This document shows, in pieces, positions 53,247 through 62,718 of a DNA stretch of 64,000 nucleotides (position 1 is its first letter; each line of letters opens with the position of its first letter). Under the pieces are notes generated by a model that did not search any database, was not told where the DNA came from, and saw only the letters and a list, made by a program, of their open reading frames with translations. The position numbers were made by a program, and so were the translations under genes. This DNA comes from Alectryocaccobium sp964389285 (lineage in GTDB: Bacteria > Bacillota > Clostridia > Lachnospirales > Lachnospiraceae): assembly GCA_964389285.1 (NCBI GenBank), contig CAYMCZ010000006.1:34095-98094 (forward strand), given 5' to 3'.

Positions 53247-56200
53247 TTATACTAAGCCGAAATATTTTTCAAAAAAGTCTTTTAGCTTTTCAATGACAGT
53301 TTGTTTTTTCAAAGCCCTATTTGAACCACCTGAAAATCTTGAAATTGGCGGTAATATTTTATCAAGATCTGTTCCAGTGGTTTTTATTCCACCATCTCTG
53401 AAAGAGTTTTCTATAAATTTTTGAGCTTCATCGTGTTTTAGTTTTTCATCTTTGATGATTGCTTCTAAGTCATGTTCTTTTTGCTTCTTAACAAAGTCTT
53501 TCCAGTCCTTTTCAACATCTGTTTTTACTGTCATTTGGGCAACAAACCCCTCAATTAAAGCTTTTTTGCTGCGCAGCTCAACACTTGCATCTATTGATTT
53601 ATTAATATTAGCAAGAATCGTTTTATCCTCGCAGTTTGATTCGTGATATTTGGCAACGAGCATCAAGGTATAATCTATATTGACCTCGACCTGCTTAATA
53701 AGTTCAATTTCAAAGACAATGTCATCGTTGATTCGTTCTTTTTCAATGTCGCTTTTTTTAGCATAATCTTGATATAAGTCAATATAAATGCTTTGATAAT
53801 CCTGTAAATCTCTAACGGATACAGAACTGTCGCTTTCAAAATCATCGAAACACCTTAAAATATTTCTCAATTTCAAAATGCGACCAAACAGTTTGATGAA
53901 TTCTTTTTCGTTATCCTCGCCAATGATTTGACTGCTTATCGGAAATTCATTTACCAGTCTGGCTACAAGCTCGTTATAACCTTCAATATGTTTTCCGTGC
54001 TCATCTTCATAGCCATTCATATACTCATTGTAAGTTTTTAGAATAACCATACCGCTTGCGTTTTTATCTCCAAAAAGTGCTAAGGCATTATTAGTGGCTG
54101 TTTCAAGGTTTCTAAAACAAACAATGTTTCCAAATGTTTTAACTGAGTTCAAAATACGATTGGTACGGGAAAACGCTTGTATCAAACCATGATCTTTTAA
54201 ATTCTTATCTACCCATAAGGTATTGAGAGTAGTAGCGTCAAATCCCGTTAGAAACATATTGACTACGATGAGTAAATCAATCTCACGATTTTTCATTCTC
54301 AATGATACATCTTTATAATAGTTGGGAAATTTATCGGCAGATGTATCATAGCTAACATTAAACAGCTTATTATAATCATCAATCGCACTGTCAAGAAAAT
54401 CCCGTGAAGTCTGATCAAGACCGCTTGTGTCAAAATTTTCATCTTGCAAGATATCATCCGGATCTTCTTCGTTTGGATTAAAACTGAATATCGTAGCAAT
54501 ATTTAATTTATGACCTGTTTCCTCCATTTGCTTTTTAAATTCATTGTAGTATGCAATCGCTGCCGGAATAGATGCGACTGCAAAAATCGAATTAAAACCA
54601 TTTACTTTTGCAGTTGTTTTTTGCTCTGATACAGTATTATTCTTGGACTTCGCCATTTTTTCTACATTCGTAATCACTTTATGGTCATAATAGGAACGAC
54701 TTTGATTGCGATAAGTTTTCTGCTCAAAATGTTCAAGAATGTATTGTGTAATCTCAGATACTCTTTTAAGGTCAAGCAAAGCTTTTTCACGGTCAATTGC
54801 CTTTACTTGCTTATCGTATAAAAGCTCAGGGTTTTTGATCGTGTTGATATAATCAATTCTAAAAGGCAATACATTACCATCATGGATAGCATCAACAATG
54901 GTATATGCGTGCAGTGGTCTTACTTTATTTCCGTTTTCATCCGGTTCACCGCCGAAAACCTGTGCTGTGGTACGCATATTCGGAGCGTTGGAACTGTTCG
55001 AGTTTATTGCAAAAATAGGGGTGCCTGTAAACCCGAAGATATGATAATTTTTAAAGTGCTTTGTAATAGACTTGTGCATATCTCCAAACTGAGAACGATG
55101 GCATTCATCAAAAATCATAACAATGTGTTTTTTATAAACTTCATGTTCTTTGTTCTTGGATATGAATTTATCTAACTTTTGAATGGTTGTGATGATGATT
55201 CTTGCATTATCATCTTCCATTTGTTTTTGCAGAATTTTAGTAGAGGTGTTGCTGTTGGCAGCACCTTTTTCAAATCTGTCGTATTCTTTCATTGTTTGGT
55301 AGTCAAGATCTTTTCTATCGACAACAAATAATACTTTGTCAATGAAATTCAATCCTTGAGCAAGCTGTGCGGTTTTAAAGCTGGTTAAAGTCTTGCCGCT
55401 TCCGGTGGTATGCCAAATGTAACCGCCTGCCTCTTTTCTGCCGGTTTTTTTGAGATTAGTAGAAACGATAATGCGGTTTAGGATTTTTTCAGTTGCCGCA
55501 ATTTGATAAGGACGCATTACCAATAGTAAATCATCTGAAGTAAACACACAGTAACGAGTCAAAATATTAAGCAGCGTATGTTTTGCAAAAAAGGTTTTTG
55601 TAAAGTCCACAAGGTCCGGGATGGTACGGTTTTTTTCATCCGCCCAATAACTTGTGAATTCAAAGCTATTAGAAGTCTTTTTCTTTTTTGCTGCGTTTTT
55701 CTCTGCATTATCTTTGATATGCTGAAATCTTGTTGTGTTAGAATAATACTTTGTATGCGTACCATTGGAGATTACAAACAGCTGTACATGCTGATACAAT
55801 CCGCTACCTGCCCAAAAGCTGTCACGCTGGTATCGATTGATTTGGTTAAACGCTTCTCGAATTGCGTTCCCTCGTTTTTTAAGCTCGATATGCACCAATG
55901 GCAATCCGTTTACCAAAATCGTCACATCATAACGAGTATCATGCTTTCCGCCGCCTTCTTCATACTGGTTTATTACCTGCAAATGATTGTTATGAATGTT
56001 GGTTTTGTCGATCAGCTTGATGTTTTTTACATATCCGTTATCAAGGGTAAGGTTTTGCAGATAGTCTTCCTGTATTTTGCGGGTTTTCTCTACAATACCG
56101 TCATTTCCGTTAGAAATAACGCTGTTGTAAAAGTCGTTCCACTCTTTATCGAAAAAGGTGTAGTTATTCAGTTTTTCAAGCTGTGTGCGGAGGTTGTCAA

Positions 56201-56378
56201 TTAAGTCCTGTTCGCTTTTTATAGTAATGTATTCGTAGCCCTGACCGACAAGGCGATTTATAAAATTTTGTTCAAGCGTCGCTTCGCTTTGATAGTCGGT
56301 GCTTTTTCTTTTTTCGGGTGTGTACTCAGCCACTACCGTACTTTCAGTAGAGCTTGCCACAATTTCAAAGCTATTCAT
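53247..56378 (-). CDS. hsdR: Type I restriction endonuclease subunit R
   Basis: A 1043-residue motor and nuclease subunit. The N-terminal PD-(D/E)xK nuclease shows YDVTILVNGLPLVHIELKK near 152-170. Walker A is WHTTGSGKTLTSFK near 326, and motif II IVMIFDECHRSQFG near 425. FGFTGTPIF and the later DLLIVVNMFLTGFDA and QAFSRTNRI complete the helicase set. The C-terminal helical part binds the methylase core. Full length for the family. It overlaps hsdS by 8 bases and is last in the hsd operon. Confidence 0.95.
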   Translation of the reverse strand: MNSFEIVASSTESTVVAEYTPEKRKSTDYQSEATLEQNFINRLVGQGYEYITIKSEQDLIDNLRTQLEKLNNYTFFDKEWNDFYNSVISNGNDGIVEKTRKIQEDYLQNLTLDNGYVKNIKLIDKTNIHNNHLQVINQYEEGGGKHDTRYDVTILVNGLPLVHIELKKRGNAIREAFNQINRYQRDSFWAGSGLYQHVQLFVISNGTHTKYYSNTTRFQHIKDNAEKNAAKKKKTSNSFEFTSYWADEKNRTIPDLVDFTKTFFAKHTLLNILTRYCVFTSDDLLLVMRPYQIAATEKILNRIIVSTNLKKTGRKEAGGYIWHTTGSGKTLTSFKTAQLAQGLNFIDKVLFVVDRKDLDYQTMKEYDRFEKGAANSNTSTKILQKQMEDDNARIIITTIQKLDKFISKNKEHEVYKKHIVMIFDECHRSQFGDMHKSITKHFKNYHIFGFTGTPIFAINSNSSNAPNMRTTAQVFGGEPDENGNKVRPLHAYTIVDAIHDGNVLPFRIDYINTIKNPELLYDKQVKAIDREKALLDLKRVSEITQYILEHFEQKTYRNQSRSYYDHKVITNVEKMAKSKNNTVSEQKTTAKVNGFNSIFAVASIPAAIAYYNEFKKQMEETGHKLNIATIFSFNPNEEDPDDILQDENFDTSGLDQTSRDFLDSAIDDYNKLFNVSYDTSADKFPNYYKDVSLRMKNREIDLLIVVNMFLTGFDATTLNTLWVDKNLKDHGLIQAFSRTNRILNSVKTFGNIVCFRNLETATNNALALFGDKNASGMVILKTYNEYMNGYEDEHGKHIEGYNELVARLVNEFPISSQIIGEDNEKEFIKLFGRILKLRNILRCFDDFESDSSVSVRDLQDYQSIYIDLYQDYAKKSDIEKERINDDIVFEIELIKQVEVNIDYTLMLVAKYHESNCEDKTILANINKSIDASVELRSKKALIEGFVAQMTVKTDVEKDWKDFVKKQKEHDLEAIIKDEKLKHDEAQKFIENSFRDGGIKTTGTDLDKILPPISRFSGGSNRALKKQTVIEKLKDFFEKYFGLV

Positions 56379-57621
56379 TTTCCGCCGCCTCCTTTTTCTT
56401 AAAAGTTAAGAGCTTATCTCGGTAATATTCATATTGTTTTTGTCTTGCTTCGATTTCGGCAGGCAATCCCTCGCTGATATCGTTGCAAAGCTTATCGAAA
56501 CGGTCAAGAATATCAACAATGCGCTGTTGTTCTGCAAGCGATTTTTTCTCATCTTCCGGATATGGAATTGGAATAGTTAATTTTTCAAAATCGGTTTTAT
56601 TAAATTTACTCTGTCCCATATTTGAAGTGACTTTTTTCAATTTCTTTTGAAATTCAAAAGATTCAAATGTGTATTTTAAATATAGCAAATTAACTTTACT
56701 GCTACGAATTAGCAACGCGTTTTTAGCAAGAGCATTGTACTTATACGGTAGCTTTATTGGATCGATATAGTATACTTCTCCACAATTTCCTACACTAGGT
56801 AAAACAATACATGGGGCATCTAATTGAACTCTCCACAAATAATCATATGAATCTTTAGATATATAAATTGGTGAGTTATTGGTATAATTGCACTTAATAT
56901 CAACTGTTCTTATTAGCTGGGCATAATCTGGTTTTGATAAATAAGGAACTTTTTTTGAAACTTCAGCAAAAGAACCCGCTGCTGCAAAGTTAGTTATTGT
57001 GTCACAAACTTCTTTTATCGGATATAATTTACTCTGCTTAATTGAATTTAAAACAGTGTCCCTATAATACTCATATTGCTGTTTTCTCGCAGTGAGTTCC
57101 GTAGTGAGTTCCGTAGTGAGTTCCGTAAATTTATCCAATATACGAACGATTTCTTCTTGTACCGGTAAAGGTGGAAGAGGAATTATGAAGTCTTCAGTTA
57201 CTCGCAAAGAAATTTGAGGTAATGATCCCATTCCTGAAGCTGCTTCTCTGAAGTGTTCAATATTATTTTTCAGAACATAATATAAATATTTTACTTTGAT
57301 TGGATTATCTGCTGTATATGCCCACATTTCATTTTTAAAAGTAAATGGTTTATCATAATAAACAGCATCAATTACCCCTCTGGACTGCATTAAAACAGCA
57401 GGTACTCTCGTAATATTTGCATTAGGTATATCAGCTTCATGAGCAGTGATGACAGTTTTTCCTCCTGCAAAGATTTTGATTTCACCGTCATCAGATGCAA
57501 TTTCCTTCATTTTGCCCGCAGTAATAGGAGTACCTTTTATTCTTGTATAACTATTTTTTATTTTCTTAAATTCTACCCCATTTGGGCAAAGTTCATTTAT
57601 AAGTTGTTCTAATTTACTCAT
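56371..57621 (-). CDS. hsdS: Type I specificity subunit S
   Basis: A 416-residue subunit with two target recognition domains. Each begins with the usual hydrophobic ELCPNGVEFKKI or IKQSKLYPIKEVCD segment, and each is followed by a conserved helix containing ARKQQYEYYRD (twice, near 205 and 405). The first helix carries three tandem TELT units, encoded by a perfect 12-bp repeat. Such repeats set the distance between the two half-sites in related enzymes. It pairs with two HsdM to methylate and with HsdR to cut. The start at 57621 overlaps the preceding gene. Confidence 0.93.
   Translation of the reverse strand: MSKLEQLINELCPNGVEFKKIKNSYTRIKGTPITAGKMKEIASDDGEIKIFAGGKTVITAHEADIPNANITRVPAVLMQSRGVIDAVYYDKPFTFKNEMWAYTADNPIKVKYLYYVLKNNIEHFREAASGMGSLPQISLRVTEDFIIPLPPLPVQEEIVRILDKFTELTTELTTELTARKQQYEYYRDTVLNSIKQSKLYPIKEVCDTITNFAAAGSFAEVSKKVPYLSKPDYAQLIRTVDIKCNYTNNSPIYISKDSYDYLWRVQLDAPCIVLPSVGNCGEVYYIDPIKLPYKYNALAKNALLIRSSKVNLLYLKYTFESFEFQKKLKKVTSNMGQSKFNKTDFEKLTIPIPYPEDEKKSLAEQQRIVDILDRFDKLCNDISEGLPAEIEARQKQYEYYRDKLLTFKKKEAAENE
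57091..57126. repeat. Three perfect 12-bp tandem repeats in hsdS
   Basis: The unit AGTGAGTTCCGT occurs three times without spacing and encodes TELT-TELT-TELT on the minus strand, in the helix after the first target recognition domain. A change by one unit keeps the frame and adds or removes four residues, about one helical turn of spacer. Confidence 0.95.
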
Positions 57622-58417
57622 TCTCCTCACCTCCGGTATGCCAACCTAAGGTACCTATCGCATCCATTAGTTCTCTGTTAGTTTTTATTTTTTCCAGTAC
57701 ACCTGTAACTAATCGATAAAAAGCATCAAATTTTTGTAATGCCTCATCTTCGTCATAATCTCCATGAACTACATCACTAAGCTCACCAAATAGTTTATAG
57801 CCATCTTCAGCAAATTCCGAAGGGATGATATTACATTTATCTTTTACCGGTTTAAGAATCTGAATAAACGGTTTAAGATTGCCGTTTGCTTTCCTCGTTT
57901 CAATGGGCGGATTTTCAGCCTCTGCTGTTTGAGTAATAATTCTTTCAAAAACCTTTCTCAAATAAACAATAGACCCTGCTCCAAATCCTTCCCTTGCTGC
58001 CTTTTTGGCTTTTTCCAAAGCATCTGTGAAATCACCGTAAGTTTCAGTGTTCAGCGAAACTGATTCAGAAAATTTTTCGCTTCTTTTTGCAATACGCACA
58101 TAAGGATATTGACTATGTATATTATCTTCCTCTCTGCACGCAAGCAAGAACCACATTTGCACAGAAGCACCGCAACGAGGGCATTCAAGAACACAGTCAA
58201 TGCTGACAGTCTTTTCGTTTACACCAATGCAGAACAAGTCTTTCCCGGAATAAAATGTGCGCTGATCGCCGCAATTATTACAATAATAATTTAATGCAAC
58301 TTTACCAACCGCAATTTTTTTAGAATTTCCGGTTTTAAGCTTTCTACTGCCCAAAAAGCCTTCTATTTGCACATAATCTGTTGTTATCGGTTTTGATAAC
58401 ACATCTGATAATCTCAT
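57614..58417 (-). CDS. Zinc-ribbon/DUF4145-like protein inside the hsd operon
   Basis: A 267-residue protein. Two CxxC pairs, C46/C49 (YCNNCGDQ) and C79/C82 (LECPRCGA), form a probable zinc ribbon. The C-terminal part has GFGAGSIVYLRKVFERII and LFGELSDVVHGDYDEDEA, segments typical of DUF4145, a domain often found with type I restriction genes. It lies between hsdM (3 bases) and hsdS (8-base overlap), so it is made together with them. Its role is unknown; a regulator of restriction or a sensor are possibilities. Confidence 0.75.
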   Translation of the reverse strand: MRLSDVLSKPITTDYVQIEGFLGSRKLKTGNSKKIAVGKVALNYYCNNCGDQRTFYSGKDLFCIGVNEKTVSIDCVLECPRCGASVQMWFLLACREEDNIHSQYPYVRIAKRSEKFSESVSLNTETYGDFTDALEKAKKAAREGFGAGSIVYLRKVFERIITQTAEAENPPIETRKANGNLKPFIQILKPVKDKCNIIPSEFAEDGYKLFGELSDVVHGDYDEDEALQKFDAFYRLVTGVLEKIKTNRELMDAIGTLGWHTGGEENE

Positions 58418-58420
58418 ACA

Positions 58421-60085
58421 TTACGCCTCCTCAATTTCAGCTATAATCGCATCAATTTTGGCACGCAATGTATTTTCACGCTGAACAATTTCAGATATTT
58501 GCTTGTTAAGGACAGCTATATCGATAGCTTCTCTTGTATCCTCACTTTCTACATAAGTTGACACAGAAAGATTGTAATCTGCATTTTCAATATCTTCCTG
58601 TTTAACAAGAGCAGTAAAATGCTTTTCAGTCTTTCGGTTGATATAAACGTTTAATATATTCTGAATGTTATCAGGCTCGTTGCTTAATGTTCCATCCCCC
58701 AATTTATTGCTGTTGGTAGACTTGACAAATTCTTTTGAAGCATCAATAAACAGAGTTTGGTTGTCAACTTTAGATTTTTTGAGAACCATAATACAAGTCG
58801 CAATGCTTGTTCCGTAGAAAAGATTATCGGGCAGCTGAATGATACATTCGATATAGTTATTATCAATCAGATATTTTCTGATTTTCTGTTCTGCACCTCC
58901 ACGATACATAATACCGGGAAAACAAACAATAGCCGCCGTTCCGTCTGTAGCAAGCCAATGCAGGCAATGCATAATAAAAGCAAAGTCCGCTTTTGATTTA
59001 GGAGCCAATACACCGGCAGGAGAAAAACGAGGATCGTTTATCAGTGTTCCGTTGTCAGAGCCTTCCCATTTTATAGAGTACGGGGGATTTGAAACGATGG
59101 CTTCAAACGGTTCTTCGTCCCAATGCTTAGGATCAGTCAAAGTGTCGCCATGTTCAATGCTGAATTTATCGTAACCTATGTCGTGTAAGAACATATTGAT
59201 GCGGCAAAGGTTATAAGTTGTAATGTTAATTTCCTGACCGAAGAATCCATTTCGAACATTATCTTTACCGAGAATTTTTGCAAACTTCAAAAGCAATGAA
59301 CCACTGCCCACAGCAGGATCGTATACTTTATTTACTTCTGTTTTCATTTTACCGTTATTATCAAGAAGTGAAATTTTTGTCAGAAGCTCAGATACCTCTT
59401 GTGGGGTGAAAAATTCACCGCCACTTTTGCCGGCATTAGAAGCATACATTCCCATAAGATACTCATAAGTGTCCCCAAACGCATCAATGGAATTATCTTG
59501 ATAATTACCAAGATCCATATCTCCGATAACAGTAATTAACTTTTTAAGCCTTTTATTTCTCTTGATAACCGTTGGACCAAGCTTATTACTGTTTACATCT
59601 ATATCGTCAAACAGTCCTTTGAAGTTTTCTTCGCTTGGACTACCGATAGCAGAGGCTTCAATGTTTTTAAAGTTCGTTTGCAATATTTCGTTTAAATTCT
59701 CATCCAAATCAGCAATTTCTACTTCTTTTCCGTTCTTTTCCGCTTGATCTTTTGCATCTTTATCAGCCTTTTTTATTCTGTTTAATAAATTCCCAAACAA
59801 TTCGCTGGGCAAAATAAAGAAGCCTTTTTCTTGCACCATATCATCTTTAACGCTTAAAGCTTCTTCATCACTGATTTTCGCATAATCAAAATCAGTATTT
59901 CCTGCATCCCATTCGCCTTTGTTGAGATAAGTTGTAAGGTTTTCAGATATATATCTATAGAACAGCACACCTAAAACATATTGTTTAAAATCCCAACCAT
60001 CGACACTTCCTCTAAGTTCATTTGCAAGCGCCCATATTGTACGGTAAAGTTCTGTTCTCTCTTGTTCTCTTTTATTATCGCTCAT
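58421..60085 (-). CDS. hsdM: Type I DNA methyltransferase subunit M
   Basis: A 554-residue N6-adenine methyltransferase. The N-terminal helical domain is followed by the S-adenosylmethionine motif VYDPAVGSGSLLLKF near 253 and the catalytic NPPYSIKWEG near 333. GGEFFTPQEVSELL is the family-specific segment before motif I. The C-terminus is a coiled coil that contacts HsdS. Its ATG overlaps the upstream regulator gene by 11 bases. Confidence 0.95.
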   Translation of the reverse strand: MSDNKREQERTELYRTIWALANELRGSVDGWDFKQYVLGVLFYRYISENLTTYLNKGEWDAGNTDFDYAKISDEEALSVKDDMVQEKGFFILPSELFGNLLNRIKKADKDAKDQAEKNGKEVEIADLDENLNEILQTNFKNIEASAIGSPSEENFKGLFDDIDVNSNKLGPTVIKRNKRLKKLITVIGDMDLGNYQDNSIDAFGDTYEYLMGMYASNAGKSGGEFFTPQEVSELLTKISLLDNNGKMKTEVNKVYDPAVGSGSLLLKFAKILGKDNVRNGFFGQEINITTYNLCRINMFLHDIGYDKFSIEHGDTLTDPKHWDEEPFEAIVSNPPYSIKWEGSDNGTLINDPRFSPAGVLAPKSKADFAFIMHCLHWLATDGTAAIVCFPGIMYRGGAEQKIRKYLIDNNYIECIIQLPDNLFYGTSIATCIMVLKKSKVDNQTLFIDASKEFVKSTNSNKLGDGTLSNEPDNIQNILNVYINRKTEKHFTALVKQEDIENADYNLSVSTYVESEDTREAIDIAVLNKQISEIVQRENTLRAKIDAIIAEIEEA

Positions 60086-60431
60086 TTTTGTATTCTCCGT
60101 TCTTTAATAATTTTTCGTAATCTATACCATTTCTCAATTCTCTGCACAAATCTTTATTTTCTAAGGTTTTTGCGATATCAGCAGGTACTTCATTGCGTTC
60201 TTGTGCAGCTAAATCAAAAAACAACGCTATTTGTTCAGGCTTTGGATTCAATAACCGAAGCATTGCAATTTGTCTATCAGGAGGAGGTGGGTTAACTTTA
60301 CCGCTTAAAATATCATAAAAGTAAGGTTTCTTTATGCCAAGTGCGGTGTAAAACTTGACATTTGATAAATTTGCTTCTTTTATCATTTGCGCAAGCAAAT
60401 TACAGAATTTCATAGAATCATCAACAATCAA
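60075..60431 (-). CDS. Helix-turn-helix regulator of the hsd operon
   Basis: A 118-residue protein with an Xre-like N-terminal domain: CNLLAQMIKEANLSNVKFYT and ALGIKKPYFYDILSGKVNPP form the two core helices. It probably starts at a TTG (60431), since GGTGGTGATTAC stands in front of it; the first ATG at 60413 has no ribosome binding site. It is first in the hsd operon and a 24-bp palindrome lies 22 bases upstream. This suggests autorepression, as is known for control proteins of restriction systems. Confidence 0.7.
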   Translation of the reverse strand: MIVDDSMKFCNLLAQMIKEANLSNVKFYTALGIKKPYFYDILSGKVNPPPPDRQIAMLRLLNPKPEQIALFFDLAAQERNEVPADIAKTLENKDLCRELRNGIDYEKLLKNGEYKNER

Positions 60432-60452
60432 GTAATCACCACCATTTCAAAA

Positions 60453-60476
60453 TTAGTATGTAAGTTTACATACTAA
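60453..60476. promoter_or_regulatory. 24-bp operator palindrome of the hsd operon
   Basis: TTAGTATGTAA-GT-TTACATACTAA is perfectly symmetric. On the minus strand TTGACT, 17 bases and TAGTAT form a possible promoter directly upstream, so the palindrome would cover the transcription start. The HTH gene right after it is the likely ligand. Confidence 0.65.
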
Positions 60477-60544
60477 CATACTATCATATTTTAAAGCAAA
60501 AGTCAATTTAAAAGCCTTTTAATATAACATTTGTGCCAACTTTA

Positions 60545-60573
60545 TTGAGTTTCTTTGCAAAAAAGATTATAAT
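60545..60573 (+). promoter_or_regulatory. Promoter for the rightward element genes
   Basis: TTGAGT at 60545-60550, a 17-base spacer and a perfect TATAAT at 60568-60573 form a vegetative promoter. It would drive the interrupted sigma-like gene at 60657, divergent from the hsd operon. Confidence 0.7.
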
Positions 60574-60656
60574 ATTTTTATAATTCAGGAACAAAATAAG
60601 ATTTCTATGTCGTTTAATATATAGAGAGCATACTCTCTGGAAAGGAGGCACAAAAT

Positions 60657-61559
60657 ATGCCGATATTAATAAAAAGAAAAAACGGCGAGATCACGCCGTT
60701 TAGCAATGCAGAATACATTTCTGCATTCTATTTCATTCCCAAAAGCATTTTGGATAAGTGCGGAGAAGAAATAAACAGTATTCCAAGAAATCCAAGAAAA
60801 TTGCTTCAAGATCGTCGTGCCATAGAAATAGTAGAGAGTGATTTGTTTAAGCTGGTAATAATCGACGCTTACGCCTTTATGGTATGGCCTTTTATGGGGC
60901 TTAGCGCAAAAAGGGAAATTTATTCAGGATAGGAACCATCTTGGAGATATGCGCACGCAGCTTCTATTTGGATTAAAGGAATGGAAGACGAAGGGGTTAT
61001 CCCTAAGTCACAGGAGATACTAAAAAGCAGCAATATAGACGAAGACCTCGGATATATATCCGAAGAAGAAATCTCAGAAACATTCACTTGGCTCGTTCCT
61101 AAAATAATGGCAAAACACAATATGAATGAGATCATTGCTGTGGCGGCAGAATATCGCTGCTTTGAAGATTTTGATTACCGAAAGAGCCGACAAAAAATTG
61201 ATTTTTACCGCAAGTGGTATCACACTCGTGCAAAAATATCCGTTGAATCTCTTGATGAATTAAAAGAAAAGTATGCAGAGAATACAGACGGAATGGAGTG
61301 GGATATTCCTGATGACAATGCTAATGTTGAGAGTATGGTTTTAGAACCGATTGCAGTCAGCAAATTTTTAGACACTCTTTCTGAAACAGACAGGAAAATA
61401 CTCGCAATGCGAATGGATGATATTACACTCGAAAAAATCACAGAAGAATTAGGCTTCAAAACGCACAGTGCTATTCACAAAAGAATCCGAAAGATTGGCT
61501 TAGCTTATGAAAAGTTCAGCGGTGAAGATTTGGGATTCAGCAATAAGAAAATTATCTGA
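60657..61559 (+). pseudogene. Sigma-70 region 4-like gene interrupted by an in-frame TAG
   Basis: Two open stretches, 60657-60932 and 60981-61559, are in the same frame and separated only by TAG at 60930-60932. The sequence between reads EPSWRYAHAASIWIKG, so one gene of about 300 codons is the simplest reading. The C-terminal part has LSETDRKILAMRMDDITLEK and ITEELGFKTHSAIHKRIRKI, a region 4-like helix-turn-helix. The second ATG at 60981 has AAAGGA almost touching it and no proper spacing. The first part has GAAAGGAGG. Family unknown; a regulator of element functions is likely. Confidence 0.6.
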
Positions 61560-61560
61560 C

Positions 61561-61598
61561 AACACCTATTGATGTATAAATCGGTAGGTGTTATTTTC
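61561..61598 (+). terminator. Weak terminator-like hairpin
   Basis: AACACCTA and TAGGTGTT pair as an 8-bp stem with a 16-base loop, followed by ATTTTC, right after the stop of the sigma-like gene. The loop is long, so termination may be partial. Confidence 0.4.
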
Positions 61599-61628
61599 AT
61601 GCGCAAAAGCAGAAAGGAGGTCTTTTGG

Positions 61629-61799
61629 GTGCAGTACAATCTGATAAAATCGCAGCAAATCAAAATTAAGAACACCCTATGTATGCAATGCGGACACCAA
61701 AGCTGTTTGATGATAAGTAGTGGTGTCTGCCCTGTTTTTTCGGGAAGCAAACAAGAAATCATTAAAGTCAAGGAGGACAATCACAATGAAAAAATATAA
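61629..61799 (+). CDS. Possible small cysteine-containing protein
   Basis: A GTG at 61629 stands eight bases after AAAGGAGG and opens a 56-codon frame, VQYNLIKSQQIKIKNTLCMQ then CGHQSCLMISSGVCPVF, ending inside parM. The cysteines (CMQC, SC, VC) could bind metal. The ribosome binding site is good and the composition is protein-like, but I know no relative, and the stretch could simply be the parM leader. Confidence 0.35.
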   Translation: MQYNLIKSQQIKIKNTLCMQCGHQSCLMISSGVCPVFSGSKQEIIKVKEDNHNEKI

Positions 61800-62718
61800 A
61801 GAAACCTATATCATCGGTATTGACCACGGCTATGGAAATATGAAAACGGCTAATTGCTGTTTCCAGACAGGTGTGACTGTATATGATAAAGAACCAATTT
61901 TCAAAGATAACCTGCTTGTTTGGAATAACAAGTATTATCTTATCGGCGCAGAACATAAGGAGTTTTCGGCAGATAAAATGCTGGATGAAGATTATTATGT
62001 TCTGACACTTGCGGCAATCGCACGAGAGCTGAATATTGCAAAAATCTATTCTGCTGATGTATTGATTGCCGCCGGGCTTCCGCTGACTTGGGTAAGCGAA
62101 CAGCGAGAAGAATTTAAAAGATATTTACTGAAGAACGAAACAGTTGACTTTAATTTCAAAGGCAAGGATTATCATATCTGCATTGTCGGTGCATGTGCAG
62201 ATGTTTACCCACAGGGATTTGCCGCTATTGTCAATCATTTATCCGATTTTTTAGGTGTAAATATGCTCTGCGATATTGGCAATGGCACAATGAATATTAT
62301 GTTCGTCAATGATAAAAAACCGAACCCCAACCGCTGTTTTACCGAGAAATTCGGAACACACCAGTGTATGCTCCAAATCCGTGAAAATCTGATGAGAGTT
62401 CATCACGCAGAGCCACCTGAAGAAATGATTACCCGTGTGCTTCGTTTCGGCACAACAGATATTGACGGTGACTATTTGAAAACAATAACCAATACTGCAA
62501 AAGAGTATGTGGAAGGTATTTTCCGCAGACTGCGTGAACACGGCTACGATTCAAAACTGATGAAGCTGTATATTGTCGGTGGAGGCGGTTGTATGATCCG
62601 CAACTTTGCCGAATATGACGAAGGGCGTATTACTGTAAACGATGATATTTGCGCTACTGCCAAAGGCTATGAGCGAATGCTTGAAATGAAGCTGATTAAA
62701 AGCGGCGGTGCGTTATGA
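61786..62718 (+). CDS. ParM/StbA-type actin-like segregation ATPase
   Basis: A 310-residue actin-fold protein. The first phosphate loop is GIDHGYGNMKTAN (about residues 11-23), the second CDIGNGTMNIMF near 160, and the adenosine motif is YIVGGGGCMIRN near 265. Such proteins polymerise to push plasmid or element copies apart. The start at 61786 follows AAGGAGGACAATCACA. The next gene overlaps by four bases and would be the adaptor. Its presence suggests that the element has a circular, replicating stage. Confidence 0.85.
   Translation: MKKYKETYIIGIDHGYGNMKTANCCFQTGVTVYDKEPIFKDNLLVWNNKYYLIGAEHKEFSADKMLDEDYYVLTLAAIARELNIAKIYSADVLIAAGLPLTWVSEQREEFKRYLLKNETVDFNFKGKDYHICIVGACADVYPQGFAAIVNHLSDFLGVNMLCDIGNGTMNIMFVNDKKPNPNRCFTEKFGTHQCMLQIRENLMRVHHAEPPEEMITRVLRFGTTDIDGDYLKTITNTAKEYVEGIFRRLREHGYDSKLMKLYIVGGGGCMIRNFAEYDEGRITVNDDICATAKGYERMLEMKLIKSGGAL

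Noticed and set aside
60930..60932. TAG as pyrrolysine or other recoded amino acid
   Set aside because: No pylT or pylS-like gene is visible and no other core gene in the window needs TAG read-through.
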